Shown here piece by piece: positions 1-9,612 of a stretch of DNA of 64,000 nucleotides. Source of the stretch: Vulgatibacter incomptus (lineage in GTDB: Bacteria > Myxococcota > Myxococcia > Myxococcales > Vulgatibacteraceae); contig NZ_CP012332.1 of assembly GCF_001263175.1 (NCBI RefSeq), forward strand, positions 2,977,501-3,041,500, read 5' to 3'. The translations under genes were made by a program, and so were the position numbers. A model generated the notes under the pieces. That model saw nothing but the letters and a program-made list of their open reading frames with translations. It was not told the DNA's origin and ran no database searches. How positions within the stretch are numbered: the stretch's first letter is position 1; every line of letters starts with the position of its first letter.

Positions 1-599
1 TTCGCGACGGCGACCGCGACGGGATCGTTGTCGATCATCACGACCCGCTTCGCGCCCAGCTTCGCCGCGGCGATCCCGAGGATGCCGCTCCCGCAGCCGA
101 TGTCGGCGGCGCTGGCGGACGGACGGCGTTCGAGGGCCTCGAGCGTCCCCTCCAGGCAGAGCGCGGTGGTGGCGTGCCCGCCGGTGCCGAACGCCATTCC
201 GGGCTCGATCACCACGGCGATCTGGCCCTCGGGCGCGCGCTCCCACGGCGGCAGCACCCAGAGCCGCCCGCCTACGTGCAGCGGCTGGAAGTGGAGCTTC
301 CAGGTCTCCGACCAGTTCTGATCGTCCAGGCGCTCGAGGCCGGCGCGGATCTCCTGCCCCTCCGCCTGCGCCTCGAGCTCGGCCCGAACCTCGGCGAGGA
401 TCGGATCGCCCTCGACCTCGTCGCCGAAGTACCCGATCGCGACCGCGCGCCCCTCCGGGACCGGGGTCATACCGGGAGGCGGGAGGACTTCCCGATCGCG
501 GATCTCGACGCCCTGGGCGTCGGCGTCGTGAAGGAGCGAAGCGGCGAGCTCGCAGAGCTCGGCGGGCACGTCGAACGTGAGCGCCAGGTACTTGGGCAC
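1..599 (-). CDS. prmA: Ribosomal protein L11 methyltransferase PrmA (3' end outside window)
   Basis: S-adenosylmethionine-dependent methyltransferase that methylates ribosomal protein L11. I translated this strand directly because the gene runs off the left edge. Visible family signatures are the N-terminal segment VPKYLALTFDVPAE, the W-SETWKLHF-P block, the PGMAFGTGGHATT segment and the SAM-binding motif I, ADIGCGSGILGIAAAKLGA, followed by an acidic DNDP. About 200 residues are present; the rest of the Rossmann domain is missing. I prefer the GTG at 599 because it aligns with the usual family N-terminus; an ATG at 704 would add 35 arginine/proline-rich residues with no family counterpart. 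It lies just downstream of the M16 peptidase on the same strand and is probably co-transcribed with it. Confidence 0.9.
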   Translation of the reverse strand, partial: MPKYLALTFDVPAELCELAASLLHDADAQGVEIRDREVLPPPGMTPVPEGRAVAIGYFGDEVEGDPILAEVRAELEAQAEGQEIRAGLERLDDQNWSETWKLHFQPLHVGGRLWVLPPWERAPEGQIAVVIEPGMAFGTGGHATTALCLEGTLEALERRPSASAADIGCGSGILGIAAAKLGAKRVVMIDNDPVAVAVA

Positions 600-724
600 G
601 ATGACCTCGAATCGGGACGGGAGGGTCCGCTGCGGCCGCGTTACCACGGAGCCAGGGGGCCGTCGAGGCCGACGCTCCCGCGGCGCGTCACGAGAACGCG
701 CCATCGAGGAAATTTCAGCCTGGG

Positions 725-3337
725 CTAGGCGGAAGGCGAGACCACCGCGACTACGCTCCGGTCGAGATCGAGGTAGCGCTTGGCGGCGTCCTGGACCTGC
801 TCTCGCGTGACGGCTTCGATCCGCTCCCGGTAGAGCGAGAAGCTCTCGGCGCCGAGGCCGTAGGCCTCGTCCAGGGCGATCGATGCGGCGCGCGCGTCGT
901 TCCGCTGCAGGCCGATCGCGTGGCTGCCGACGAGGTACCGCTGCGCCCGGAGGAGCTCCTCGTCGGTGATGGGCTGGGCGATCACCTTCGCGAGCTCGTC
1001 GCGGATGCCGGCCTCGGCGTCCGCCAGCTTCTCCGGCGAGGTCCCGATGTAGACGCCGAAGTAACCGTGGTCGATGCCCTCGAGGTTGAACGCGGTGACC
1101 GAGTAGGCCATCGAACGCTTGTCGCGCAGCTCGAAGAAGAGCCTGCCTCCCTGGCCGGCGAGGACGCTCGCGAGCACGCCGAGGGCGTGCCGCTCCGGAT
1201 CCTGGAAGCGGGCTCCGAGGAAGCCGAGGATCAGGTGAGCCTGCTGCTTGTCCATCTGGCGGGAGGCTCGGCGGGCCTCTGCGGGGGATGGCTCGATCCC
1301 GACTACGGGGGGAGTCGCGCGCTTCGAGGCCCACTCTCCGAAGAGCTCCTCGGCGAGGCCGAAGGCCGTGTTCGGCTCGACGTCGCCGACGATCGAGAGC
1401 ACGAGGTTGTCGGCGCCGTACCGGCCCTCGTACCAGGAACCGATGGCGGCGGGGTCGAAGGCGGCGAGGCTCTCCGCCGTGCCGAGCGGATCGAAGCGGT
1501 ACGGATGGCGGGTGTAGAGGGCTCGCGAGAAGAGATCGAAGGCCACGCTGGCGGGGCTGTCGTCCCGCGTCCGGATCTCCTCGAGCTGGAGTGCTCGCTC
1601 CCGCTCGACCTCCCGGTCGCCGAAGCCGGGATCGCGGAGGCACTCGGCGAAGAGGCGGAACGCGGGCTCGAACTTCGTCGCGAGGAAGTCGCCCCGGAAT
1701 CCGAAGGAATTCCGTCCGGACGCCCCGACGAACGAGGCCGCCAGCTCGTCGGAGAGAGCGGCGAGCTCCTTGGCGCTCCGCTTCCCGGTCCCCTTCGTGA
1801 TCGTGCGGGCGAGAAGGTGGTTGATTCCGTTTGTCCTCTCGTCCTCGAAGCGGAGCCCGCCGAGGAAGGCGGCCCTGACCGCGACCACCGGGACGGAGGG
1901 CTCGGGCTTCACGAGGACGGTCGCGCCGGAGGCCAGCCTCTCGCGGAAGATCCCCGCCGCGCCCGGGGTCCGGGCCTTCTTCGGGAAGGTCGGCGGGACT
2001 TCCGCAGCCGCGGCCGGCCGCGGAGGAGGCGCCGCTGCCGCCTGGCGGCGGGACGGGACCCCTCGCTCCTCTTCCTCCGCGATCGCCGCGACCTCCTCTT
2101 CGCCGAGCGGGAGCTCCTCGCCGCCGAGCAGGATCGCGTTCAATCGGCTCGACCGGAGGAAGCGATCGCAGACGTCGCGGATCTGGTCGGAGGTGACGCT
2201 GCGGAGGGCCTCGTAGTAGCGCCTCTCGAAGTCGAGCGAGCCGGTGACGGTCTCGTAGAAGCCGAGCTTTCGCGCCACACCCTGCACGGTCTCCCGCTGC
2301 CAGATCTGCTCGGACTCGACGAGGTGCTTGGCGACCTCGAGCTCCTTCCCCGACGGCCCTTCGGCCCGCAGGCGGTAGACCTGCCTCAGCGCCTCGCGGA
2401 TCGTGGCCGGCGCCTGCTCGTGCCGGAGCGCGGCGCCGACGACGAAGAGGCCGGGGTCCTTCGGCGTGTAGGCGTACGAGTAGATCTCGTTGCAGAGGTG
2501 CCGATCCCGTTTCACCTCCTGTACCAGCCTCGCGCTGTCTCCGTTTCCGAGGACCGCCGCGGCGAGGTCGAGGGCGACGAGATCATCCGAGAGGATGTGG
2601 GGGATCGGCCACGCGAGGGCGAGGTGCGTCTCCTGGACCGCCTCGCGCATCACCTTGGTCCGGAACCCGGTCGGCTCGGGCTCCGGGGTACGCGCGTGCC
2701 GGCCGCCGTGCCGTCCCTTCGCGTCGCCCCAGAGCGCGTCGATCCGCGCGCGGGCCTTCTCGGGATCGAAATCGCCCACGATCACCAGCGCGACGTTGTC
2801 CGGGGTGTAGTGACGACGGTAGAAGCCGAGGACGTCGTCCCGCGTGAAGCTCCGCACCGTCTCGGGGAAGCCGATCACCGGCCTCCCATAGGTGTGGGCG
2901 GTGTACGCGCTCTCGAAGAGGGCGCGCGAGGCGCGGCGCGACGGCATGTCACCCGCCCGCTTGATCTCCTCGATCACCACCTCGATCTCGCGCGAGAGCT
3001 CATCGGGATCGAAGACGGAGTCGCGGACCTGATCGGTGAGCACCTCCAGGCCCTCCTCGAAGAACGAGGACGCGATCGTGAGGTGGTAGACGGTCTGGTC
3101 GAAGCTCGTCCACGCGTTGACCTCGCCGCCGCGGGACTCGATGTCGCGGGCGATCTCACCGGGACCGCGCCGGTTCGTTCCCTTGAAGAGCATGTGCTCG
3201 TGCAGGTGGGCGAGCCCGGCCTCGCGATCCGACTCGTCGGCGGAGCCAACCTGGACCCAGGCCTGCAGCGCGACGACGGGTGCGGCCCGATTCTGTTCCA
3301 GGATGACGGTGAGGCCGTTGGGGAGCCGGTACTGCAC
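725..3337 (-). CDS. M16 family (pitrilysin/insulinase-like) zinc metallopeptidase, two-domain fusion
   Basis: An 870-residue protein built from two M16 modules. The N-terminal module has the inverted zinc motif HLHEH (about residues 44-48) with the downstream acidic ligand region, so it should be the active half. The second module, from about residue 460, reads GINHLLARTITKG where a zinc motif would sit and lacks HxxEH, as in the inactive halves of many M16 enzymes. Known members degrade peptides or process precursors as a clam-shell chamber; the substrate here is unknown. The GTG start at 3337 is the only start in the open frame after an upstream stop and has a strong GGGAGGAAGG ribosome-binding site. 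No signal peptide is visible with this start, so a cytoplasmic site is likelier. Confidence 0.9.
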   Translation of the reverse strand: MQYRLPNGLTVILEQNRAAPVVALQAWVQVGSADESDREAGLAHLHEHMLFKGTNRRGPGEIARDIESRGGEVNAWTSFDQTVYHLTIASSFFEEGLEVLTDQVRDSVFDPDELSREIEVVIEEIKRAGDMPSRRASRALFESAYTAHTYGRPVIGFPETVRSFTRDDVLGFYRRHYTPDNVALVIVGDFDPEKARARIDALWGDAKGRHGGRHARTPEPEPTGFRTKVMREAVQETHLALAWPIPHILSDDLVALDLAAAVLGNGDSARLVQEVKRDRHLCNEIYSYAYTPKDPGLFVVGAALRHEQAPATIREALRQVYRLRAEGPSGKELEVAKHLVESEQIWQRETVQGVARKLGFYETVTGSLDFERRYYEALRSVTSDQIRDVCDRFLRSSRLNAILLGGEELPLGEEEVAAIAEEEERGVPSRRQAAAAPPPRPAAAAEVPPTFPKKARTPGAAGIFRERLASGATVLVKPEPSVPVVAVRAAFLGGLRFEDERTNGINHLLARTITKGTGKRSAKELAALSDELAASFVGASGRNSFGFRGDFLATKFEPAFRLFAECLRDPGFGDREVERERALQLEEIRTRDDSPASVAFDLFSRALYTRHPYRFDPLGTAESLAAFDPAAIGSWYEGRYGADNLVLSIVGDVEPNTAFGLAEELFGEWASKRATPPVVGIEPSPAEARRASRQMDKQQAHLILGFLGARFQDPERHALGVLASVLAGQGGRLFFELRDKRSMAYSVTAFNLEGIDHGYFGVYIGTSPEKLADAEAGIRDELAKVIAQPITDEELLRAQRYLVGSHAIGLQRNDARAASIALDEAYGLGAESFSLYRERIEAVTREQVQDAAKRYLDLDRSVVAVVSPSA

Positions 3338-3558
3338 GTGGAAGCCTTCCTCCCGGACGAGGCCGGGCTGGCAACGGGTGCCGAGGGTGCGAAGGGCTCG
3401 AGAGCGCCGCGCGCAACACCGGATCTAGCCCCGAACGGGCGAAAGCGCATGCCGATTGCAGGCGCAGCGAACGAACGAGGCGAAGGTCGCCCGGCGAAGG
3501 TGCGGCGCCGCCCCTCTCCTGTCAACGACGTCGAGCGGGTCCCGCACTTCGCGCGACG

Positions 3559-3567
3559 TGATAGAGT
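3559..3567 (+). promoter_or_regulatory. Candidate extended -10 element upstream of the coiled-coil gene
   Basis: TGATAGAGT fits an extended -10 pattern (TG-N-TAGAGT) about 35 bases before the ATG at 3602. No good -35 is visible. The same TGATAGA heptamer precedes the genes at 13952 and 38314 at similar distance. Inference only. Confidence 0.3.
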
Positions 3568-3601
3568 CCGTCGATCGCTGAACAATCGGGAGGCCTCCTC
3601 C

Positions 3602-4357
3602 ATGGAGAAGCACATCCTCGAAGCCGACGCCCCGAGCCCGACCGACGAGTGGGCGACGCCGGGTCCCGACGACGCCTACGTCGAGGTGGAGCCGGACGAG
3701 GTCCTGGACGACGCGGATCTCATCGACCTCTCGCCGGACGAGCATCACGCATCCGAGCCGGCGCTCGGAATCGATGGGGAGCTTCCCCGTCCGGCGCTCG
3801 AGCTCGACTCGGAGCTCGCCCGGTTGCGCGACGAGCTCGAGGCGCGCATGGCGGACGAGCGCGGCAACCTCGGCGCGCGGATCGCCGAGCTCGAGGGCGA
3901 GCTCGAGGCGGTGCAGGAGGAGCGCGGCGCGTGGACGCGGGAGATCGACGAGCTCCACGCCGAGCTCGAAGCCCGAAGCTCGGCCGTCGCCGCAGCCCGG
4001 TCGAAGACCGAGGAGACGAGACTCGCGCTGGCGGCGCTCCAGGACGAGCGCGCGGCGCTCGCCGCGGAGGTGGGCCGCCTCCGCCAGGAGCGCGAGGGGA
4101 TGCAGGACGATCTCGCCGCCCAGATTTCCCGGCTCGCCGGCGAGCTGGCCTCCCGCGACCTGGAGAACGACCGCCTCCAGAAGCGGATCGATCAGCTCAC
4201 CAGGGAAAAGACGGGCCCGGGCGGCACGGGCGAGGCCTCGCACGGGCCCGAGCTCGCACGCCTGCGCGCCGAGCTGGAGGATCTGACGGCCCAGAACGAG
4301 TTTCTACTGTCGGAGGTCGATCGCTACGCGGCACAGGCCGTCCGACGCGATCGCTGA
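3602..4357 (+). CDS. Coiled-coil protein of unknown function
   Basis: A 251-residue acidic protein. Residues 1-65 are rich in Asp, Glu and Pro and look disordered; from about residue 70 to the end there is a nearly continuous coiled coil (ARLRDELEARMADERG and similar heptads, many Glu-Leu and Arg-Leu pairs). There is no signal peptide or membrane helix, so it is probably cytoplasmic. The ATG at 3602 has GGGAGG eleven bases upstream. It is divergent from the M16 gene and its stop is separated by one base from the TTG start of hemW, so the two are likely translationally coupled. I recognise no family; a structural or scaffolding role is only a guess. Confidence 0.75.
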   Translation: MEKHILEADAPSPTDEWATPGPDDAYVEVEPDEVLDDADLIDLSPDEHHASEPALGIDGELPRPALELDSELARLRDELEARMADERGNLGARIAELEGELEAVQEERGAWTREIDELHAELEARSSAVAAARSKTEETRLALAALQDERAALAAEVGRLRQEREGMQDDLAAQISRLAGELASRDLENDRLQKRIDQLTREKTGPGGTGEASHGPELARLRAELEDLTAQNEFLLSEVDRYAAQAVRRDR

Positions 4358-4358
4358 T

Positions 4359-5594
4359 TTGGTCTCGTTCGCATCCCGCTTCGGCGTCTACGTACATTTC
4401 CCCTACTGCCTCTCGAAATGCCCCTACTGCGACTTCGCCTCGGTGGTCGCCGAGTCGATCCCGCACGAGCGGTACGCCAAGGCGATCGCGGCCGAGCTCG
4501 CCCTCCGGGCCGCCGAGCACGGCCGCCCCGAGCACGGCGTGGAGTCGCTCTACTTCGGCGGCGGGACTCCCTCGCTCTGGGAGCCGCGCCGCGTCGGCGA
4601 GACCATCGAGGCCGTCGATCGGCTCTTCGGCCTCGCCCCCTCCTGCGAGATCACGCTCGAGGCCAACCCCGGCGCCTCCGAGGCGCAGCGCTTCTCCGAG
4701 CTCCGTCGTTCGGGCGTGAACCGACTCTCCATCGGCGTGCAGTCGTTCCATCCGGCGATCCTCGCCGGCCTGGGACGGAGGCACTCCGGGGAGGAGGCGG
4801 GCGACGCGTTGGAGAAGGCACGTCGCGCGGGCTTCGAGAACGTCTCCCTGGACCTGATCTTCGGAGGCCCGCACCAGACGGAGGCCATCGCGGAGGCGGA
4901 CGTGCGCCGCGCGATCGAGCTGGGGCCCGAGCACATATCGTGCTACGGATTGACACTAGAAGGCCTGGCCGAGGACGTGCGCCTGGCAAAGGACGTCCGG
5001 CGCGGCAAGGTGCAAGTGGCGGACGACGCCCTCCAGGAACGGATGGGCCGCCTCGTCCGCGCGGCGCTCGAGGACGCCGGCCTCCGGCGCTACGAGATCT
5101 CGAACTTTGCGAAGGCGGGGTTCGAGTCCCGGCACAACTCGCTCTACTGGATGGGGAGGGAGTACGTGGCGGCCGGATGCGGCGCCCACGGCTACCGTCC
5201 CGTGAAGGACGGCGGGCTCCGCTACGGGAACCCCCGCAAGCCGGAGGCCTGGCTCGAGGCGGTGGAGGCGGGACGGAGCCCCGAGGTCGAGCGAGACGAG
5301 ATCACGAGGCCCGAGCTCTTCGAGGAGCGGATCTTCCTGGGCCTTCGGCTGGTCGACGGGCTCGATCTCGATCGGGCGGCGGCGGAGACGATCGGCGCGG
5401 TCCCCCCCTCGACCCGGGCTGCGGTGGCCCGCCTCGTGGCGCAGGGGCTCCTGGAAGAAGAAGGCGCCTGGATCCGCTGCACCGAGCGTGGAATGGACTA
5501 CCACACTGAGGTCGCGGTGCAGCTCCTCCCGTCTGGCGACTCGACGGTGAGAGGCGAGCCCGCGGCGAGCAAACCCCTCCTGCCGATCATCTAG
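4359..5594 (+). CDS. hemW: Radical SAM heme chaperone HemW
   Basis: A 411-residue radical SAM protein of the HemN/HemW group. The N-terminus carries the cluster motif C-LSK-CPYC followed by DF, typical of HemW, then the GGGTPSL glycine motif, SIGVQSF, and the family block SRHNSLYW about residue 260. HemW proteins bind heme and insert it into respiratory enzymes; they were long annotated as oxygen-independent coproporphyrinogen oxidases. The length agrees with the family. The only start upstream of the cluster motif in the open frame is TTG at 4359, one base after the stop of the coiled-coil gene, so translation probably depends on coupling. It abuts the stop codon of the convergent DUF3857 gene with no spacer. 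Confidence 0.92.
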   Translation: MVSFASRFGVYVHFPYCLSKCPYCDFASVVAESIPHERYAKAIAAELALRAAEHGRPEHGVESLYFGGGTPSLWEPRRVGETIEAVDRLFGLAPSCEITLEANPGASEAQRFSELRRSGVNRLSIGVQSFHPAILAGLGRRHSGEEAGDALEKARRAGFENVSLDLIFGGPHQTEAIAEADVRRAIELGPEHISCYGLTLEGLAEDVRLAKDVRRGKVQVADDALQERMGRLVRAALEDAGLRRYEISNFAKAGFESRHNSLYWMGREYVAAGCGAHGYRPVKDGGLRYGNPRKPEAWLEAVEAGRSPEVERDEITRPELFEERIFLGLRLVDGLDLDRAAAETIGAVPPSTRAAVARLVAQGLLEEEGAWIRCTERGMDYHTEVAVQLLPSGDSTVRGEPAASKPLLPII

Positions 5595-8500
5595 TCACTC
5601 GACGGTCGGCTCCGGATCGGCCTTGGCGCTCTCGGAAGGCGCCACCGTCCGGGTGCCGGTGCGGGAGAGCACGAGCTCTGCGGCCTGTGCGCGGTCGACC
5701 GCGGAGACCCAGCCCGCGAACGCGGCGTAGTCCCTGGGCGGCACGCGGCCCCTGTAGATCTCCAGCTCCTCCTGCAGGCTGAGGCGCCCGGGGACCACCG
5801 CTACCACGCGCTTGTAGCTCCCATGTGGACCGAGCTCCCGCGCAGCCTCCGGGCTGATCACGGGGGCGAGGCCCTGAGGCAGCTCGAGGTCGATCCGGGT
5901 CTCGACGCGCTCGGGGGTGCGGAGCAAAAGGGGCGTCTCGCGATCCCCTCGCGCGAGGAAGCGCCTGCCGAGCTGGGCCGCGAAGAAGTCGAGGTCCACC
6001 GAGACGCGCCCGCCGCCGGCGTCGTGGGCGAAGTCGGGAACGCGGAAGCCGTACGAGATCGAGACCGGCGCACCCGACTCTCCCTCGGTCTGGACGTCGA
6101 GCTCCTCGAGGACGAGGCCGCGGAAGCCCCTCGCCAGCGCGGACTCCACCACCTGCCTGCGGCGGTCGCCGTCGAGCTTCTCGAGGCTCGTCCGGGCCCA
6201 CGCCGCGTCGAAGCCGAGGTAGCGCTCCACCCCGCGGCCCTCGAGGGAGCCGTCGTCACGGAGCGTGAGCTTCATCTCGACCTCTCTCCCCTGGGGCTTT
6301 CCGGTCGAGACCGGGGTGCTGGATGCCGTCGGCGCCTGCTCGCCGGCAGTGGGCAGGAGCCAGGCCGGAGCGCCCTGGGCCAGGGGCTCCACCTGTCCGA
6401 ACGGCGCCCACCGCTGTGCGGGATCGAGCCAGACCAGGCCGCCGGCCGGCTCCGGCCGGACCACGAGCACCAGGCGGGCCCAGCGCTCGGGACGAGGGAA
6501 GCGCAGGTCGGTCGGCATCTGATCGAATGTGCGTACGGCAGCGTAGCGGTTCTCGATTCCGAGCTCGTCGAGGGCCGCCTTGAGGAGGAGCAGGCGGTTG
6601 CCGCGCTTCTGCGCCAGGACCTGAGAGGCAGGATGGCCGAACGATGCGTCCGATCCGTCGATCTCCTCCATGACCCGCTCGTAGAGCGCGCGCACCAGGG
6701 CGTTGCGATCGCGGCCCTGGCCCGGCGCGCCAGCCTTGACGGCCCGCGCCCACTCCGCGACCTCGAAGCTGCGCTTGGCGCTCCCGGCGAGGTTGTCCGC
6801 GAAGGCGGAGGCGAGGCGTCCCTCGTCGGCGCCACTGCCCGCCTGCACCCACGGGAGGACCTCGTCGCGGCGCACCGAGGTCGGCTCGGGCAGGAACACC
6901 TGGCCGTCATGGCTCCTCATGATCGCGAGCAGGTGCATGCCGTCGTCCTTCACCTCGGCGCCCTGGGCGCCGTTGTGCAGGTCGAGCTCGAGGCCCGCCT
7001 TCTTCTCCGCGCGCACCACGTAGATCGACTCGAGCAGCGGCGTCCCCTCGGCCCGGAAATAGAAGGGCGAGGCGCTCCACCCGGCGAGGGCGGCGCCCCG
7101 GGAAGCGGTGGCGGAGAGGTACTGGATCTCGACGAAGTCCCCGACCTCCAGGTTCGGGAGCGAGATCGAGTCCTTCCCCGCGATGCTCTCGGGCTCGACG
7201 ATCCGCCCGTCGCGCTTGATGGTCCGGAGGTGGATGACCTCGGCGCCCGCCGGAAGGTTCACCTCCCCGAGGAGATCGATCCCGCGCTTGTCGAGGATCT
7301 TCGCGACCGTGTGGATCCGTTCGACGAACGAGCCGTCCGCATAGACCTCCGCCCCGCCAAAGTCGAAGAGGACCACCGCGGGCGTGTCGAAGCGCCGGCG
7401 CGGCTCGAACTGGCGGATGATCTCCAGACCGTCCCGATCGTACTCGGCGAGAATGTCCGCTCCGGCCTCGAAGGCGGCCATTCGCCGCAGCGCGAGATCG
7501 CTGCCATCGAGGGCGAGGGCTCGCTTGCGGGCCGCCTGCGCTCCCTCGGCGTCCCCCGCGCGCTCGAGCAGCTCCGCGCTGCGCCCGGCGAGGTACGACG
7601 ATCGCGGCCACGCCGCCTCGAGGCGCGCGACGACTTCGGAAGCCCGCGCCGGCTCACCGAAGGCGAGGAGTCGCTCGGCGAGGCGAAGGTTCGAGGCCAG
7701 ATCCTGCGGATCCTCCTGCGCCAGCTCCCTCGCCAGCCTCAGCGCCTCACCGTCGCGGCCGCGATCGCCGAGGAGCCCGGCGAGCCGCGCCCGTCCCCCT
7801 GGACACGTGGCGAACGAGGTCGCCGCGGCGTCGGCGTCCGCCACCGCGTCGAACCGTCGCGAGAGCTCGAAGACGAGATCGCCCGCCGGGCAGCTCCCGG
7901 GATCCTGGTCGAGGACTTCCCTCGCGAGCTCAATTGCCTGTGCGTCGAAGCCCCGCGTCCTCGCGATCCGCGCCTTCGCGATACCGAGCGTCGACGAGGG
8001 AGTCACGCGCCCGGCGGCCTCGAGCTTCTCGAGGGCGTCGTCGTGGCGGCCTGCGCCGCGAAGGAGGGACGACGCGGACCAGAGCGCCCAGGGGTTCGAG
8101 GGATCCCGCGCGAGCACCGCCTCGAGATCGGCGGCGGCGCGCGCCTGCCCGATCTTCTCCGGGAGGGTCTCGTCGAAGCGGGAGAGGTCGGCCCGAAGGC
8201 CGAGGAGCGGCGCCGAGCGGGGGAGGAGCTCGAGCGCCGACGCGATCACGCGCTTGGCGCCTTCAGGGTCCACCTGCCGCGCGTCCCTGGCCGCTACGAG
8301 AGCGCCGAGGATCCCGGCCTCCGGCTCGAGCCTCGAGGCGAGGTCGCGGGCACCCGTCCGGAGGGCGCCGATCACGCGGGGGATCCTGCCAGGTCCGTCG
8401 CCGGCCTTCGCCGCCCGCCACTCGATCGGCGAGGGCGCGCCGGTCGCCGGCGCGAGCGAGAGCGAGAAGCTGCCCGGTCCGCTCCCCCTCCCGACCTTGA

Positions 8501-9440
8501 TCGCCACCAGGTGGGAACCCGCAGGGAGATCCAGCTCGGCGCCGGCGATCGTCGGCGCCGACGCGTCGTAGGCGCTCCGCCGCGAAATCTCCAGACCGTC
8601 GACGAAGAGCGCCACGCTGGTGCTCGGGCTCGTCGTCAGGCGCGCCACGTAGCGCCCCTGCGAGGGAACCGTGGCAACCGCCAGCGCGTAGTAGACGTCG
8701 CCGGAGCGCAGCTCCGGGCGGAGCGAGAGCCAGCCCGCCGGGAGCTCGAACGGCCTCGGCGCGAGCTCGTCGCCGCTCGAGCCCTGGAAGCGCGCGGCGA
8801 CGGGAGCCGCCCGCTCAGGGGGAAAGGGCGTGCCGAGATCGAGGCTGCTCCAGGGGGAGAAGGGGCCCACCACGGAGGCGGCGCTCATGGCGCCTGCGGC
8901 CGCGACCGCCTCCCGCAGCACGTCGAGCCCCTGCTCGTCCCGCGTCCTTCGCACGGCCGAGCGGAGTCGCGCCGCAGCTTCCGGGTCGAGGCCTCCCGCC
9001 CCGAGGAGCGCCGAGGCCCGCGCGTCGATCGTGGCGTCGAGGGTCGAGGAGGTCCGGACGAGCTCGCCCAGGCGCCCTGCCGCCGCGATCGAGAGCGGAT
9101 GGGACGGCGCGCGCTCGATCAGCGACGCCAGCGCGGCGGCCTCCGCCGGCGAGTCGAGGCGCCTCCGCGCGGCCTCCGCGAGGGCGAGGTGCGCCCAGGG
9201 ATCGGCCGGCGATCGCTCGATCGCCTGCCCGGCGAGCGTCTCCATCCGCGAGGCGTCCGCGCCCACGAGCCAGGCGTCCCACGCCGCGAGCGCCAGGTCG
9301 CGGCCGGTTCCGCCGCCCTTCTCGACCTTCTTCGCTGCGTCGGCGAGAGCCTCCAGCGGAGGCCGGGGGCCACCGCTGCAGCCGGCGGCGAGGAGCCATG
9401 CGCACACGAGTGCGGTGGAAGCGAGGGAGAGATGGCGCAA
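5595..9440 (-). CDS. Lipoprotein with TPR-like region, DUF3857 and degenerate transglutaminase-like domain
   Basis: A 1281-residue exported protein. The N-terminus MRHLSLASTALVCAWLLAAGC is a lipoprotein signal with Cys21. Residues about 30-650 form an alpha-helical, TPR-like repeat region interrupted near 200-320 by a beta-rich insert. A DUF3857 domain spans about 690-850, then a transglutaminase-like domain about 900-1020 and a C-terminal beta domain of the DUF3858 type. In active relatives the nucleophile sits in a GDC motif; here residues 947-949 read GNR, and the His that normally follows an Asn is also absent, so catalysis is unlikely. The start is TTG, the most upstream start available, with CGGAG before it. 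Likely envelope-located; function unknown. Confidence 0.85.
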   Translation of the reverse strand: MRHLSLASTALVCAWLLAAGCSGGPRPPLEALADAAKKVEKGGGTGRDLALAAWDAWLVGADASRMETLAGQAIERSPADPWAHLALAEAARRRLDSPAEAAALASLIERAPSHPLSIAAAGRLGELVRTSSTLDATIDARASALLGAGGLDPEAAARLRSAVRRTRDEQGLDVLREAVAAAGAMSAASVVGPFSPWSSLDLGTPFPPERAAPVAARFQGSSGDELAPRPFELPAGWLSLRPELRSGDVYYALAVATVPSQGRYVARLTTSPSTSVALFVDGLEISRRSAYDASAPTIAGAELDLPAGSHLVAIKVGRGSGPGSFSLSLAPATGAPSPIEWRAAKAGDGPGRIPRVIGALRTGARDLASRLEPEAGILGALVAARDARQVDPEGAKRVIASALELLPRSAPLLGLRADLSRFDETLPEKIGQARAAADLEAVLARDPSNPWALWSASSLLRGAGRHDDALEKLEAAGRVTPSSTLGIAKARIARTRGFDAQAIELAREVLDQDPGSCPAGDLVFELSRRFDAVADADAAATSFATCPGGRARLAGLLGDRGRDGEALRLARELAQEDPQDLASNLRLAERLLAFGEPARASEVVARLEAAWPRSSYLAGRSAELLERAGDAEGAQAARKRALALDGSDLALRRMAAFEAGADILAEYDRDGLEIIRQFEPRRRFDTPAVVLFDFGGAEVYADGSFVERIHTVAKILDKRGIDLLGEVNLPAGAEVIHLRTIKRDGRIVEPESIAGKDSISLPNLEVGDFVEIQYLSATASRGAALAGWSASPFYFRAEGTPLLESIYVVRAEKKAGLELDLHNGAQGAEVKDDGMHLLAIMRSHDGQVFLPEPTSVRRDEVLPWVQAGSGADEGRLASAFADNLAGSAKRSFEVAEWARAVKAGAPGQGRDRNALVRALYERVMEEIDGSDASFGHPASQVLAQKRGNRLLLLKAALDELGIENRYAAVRTFDQMPTDLRFPRPERWARLVLVVRPEPAGGLVWLDPAQRWAPFGQVEPLAQGAPAWLLPTAGEQAPTASSTPVSTGKPQGREVEMKLTLRDDGSLEGRGVERYLGFDAAWARTSLEKLDGDRRRQVVESALARGFRGLVLEELDVQTEGESGAPVSISYGFRVPDFAHDAGGGRVSVDLDFFAAQLGRRFLARGDRETPLLLRTPERVETRIDLELPQGLAPVISPEAARELGPHGSYKRVVAVVPGRLSLQEELEIYRGRVPPRDYAAFAGWVSAVDRAQAAELVLSRTGTRTVAPSESAKADPEPTVE

Positions 9441-9612
9441 GGCAGAGGCTCCGAAAGAGGCGTGGTTGCGCGGCCTCGGTCATGCGGGAATATCACACCG
9501 CGCCCGCCCCCAACCGTTTCCGGCCCTCGATCCCTTCCCGTCCGGCGCGCCGCTCGAGCACATTCCGAGCGTGCGCGCGATCGTCCGATCGCAACGACCG
9601 CGCATGAGCCGT

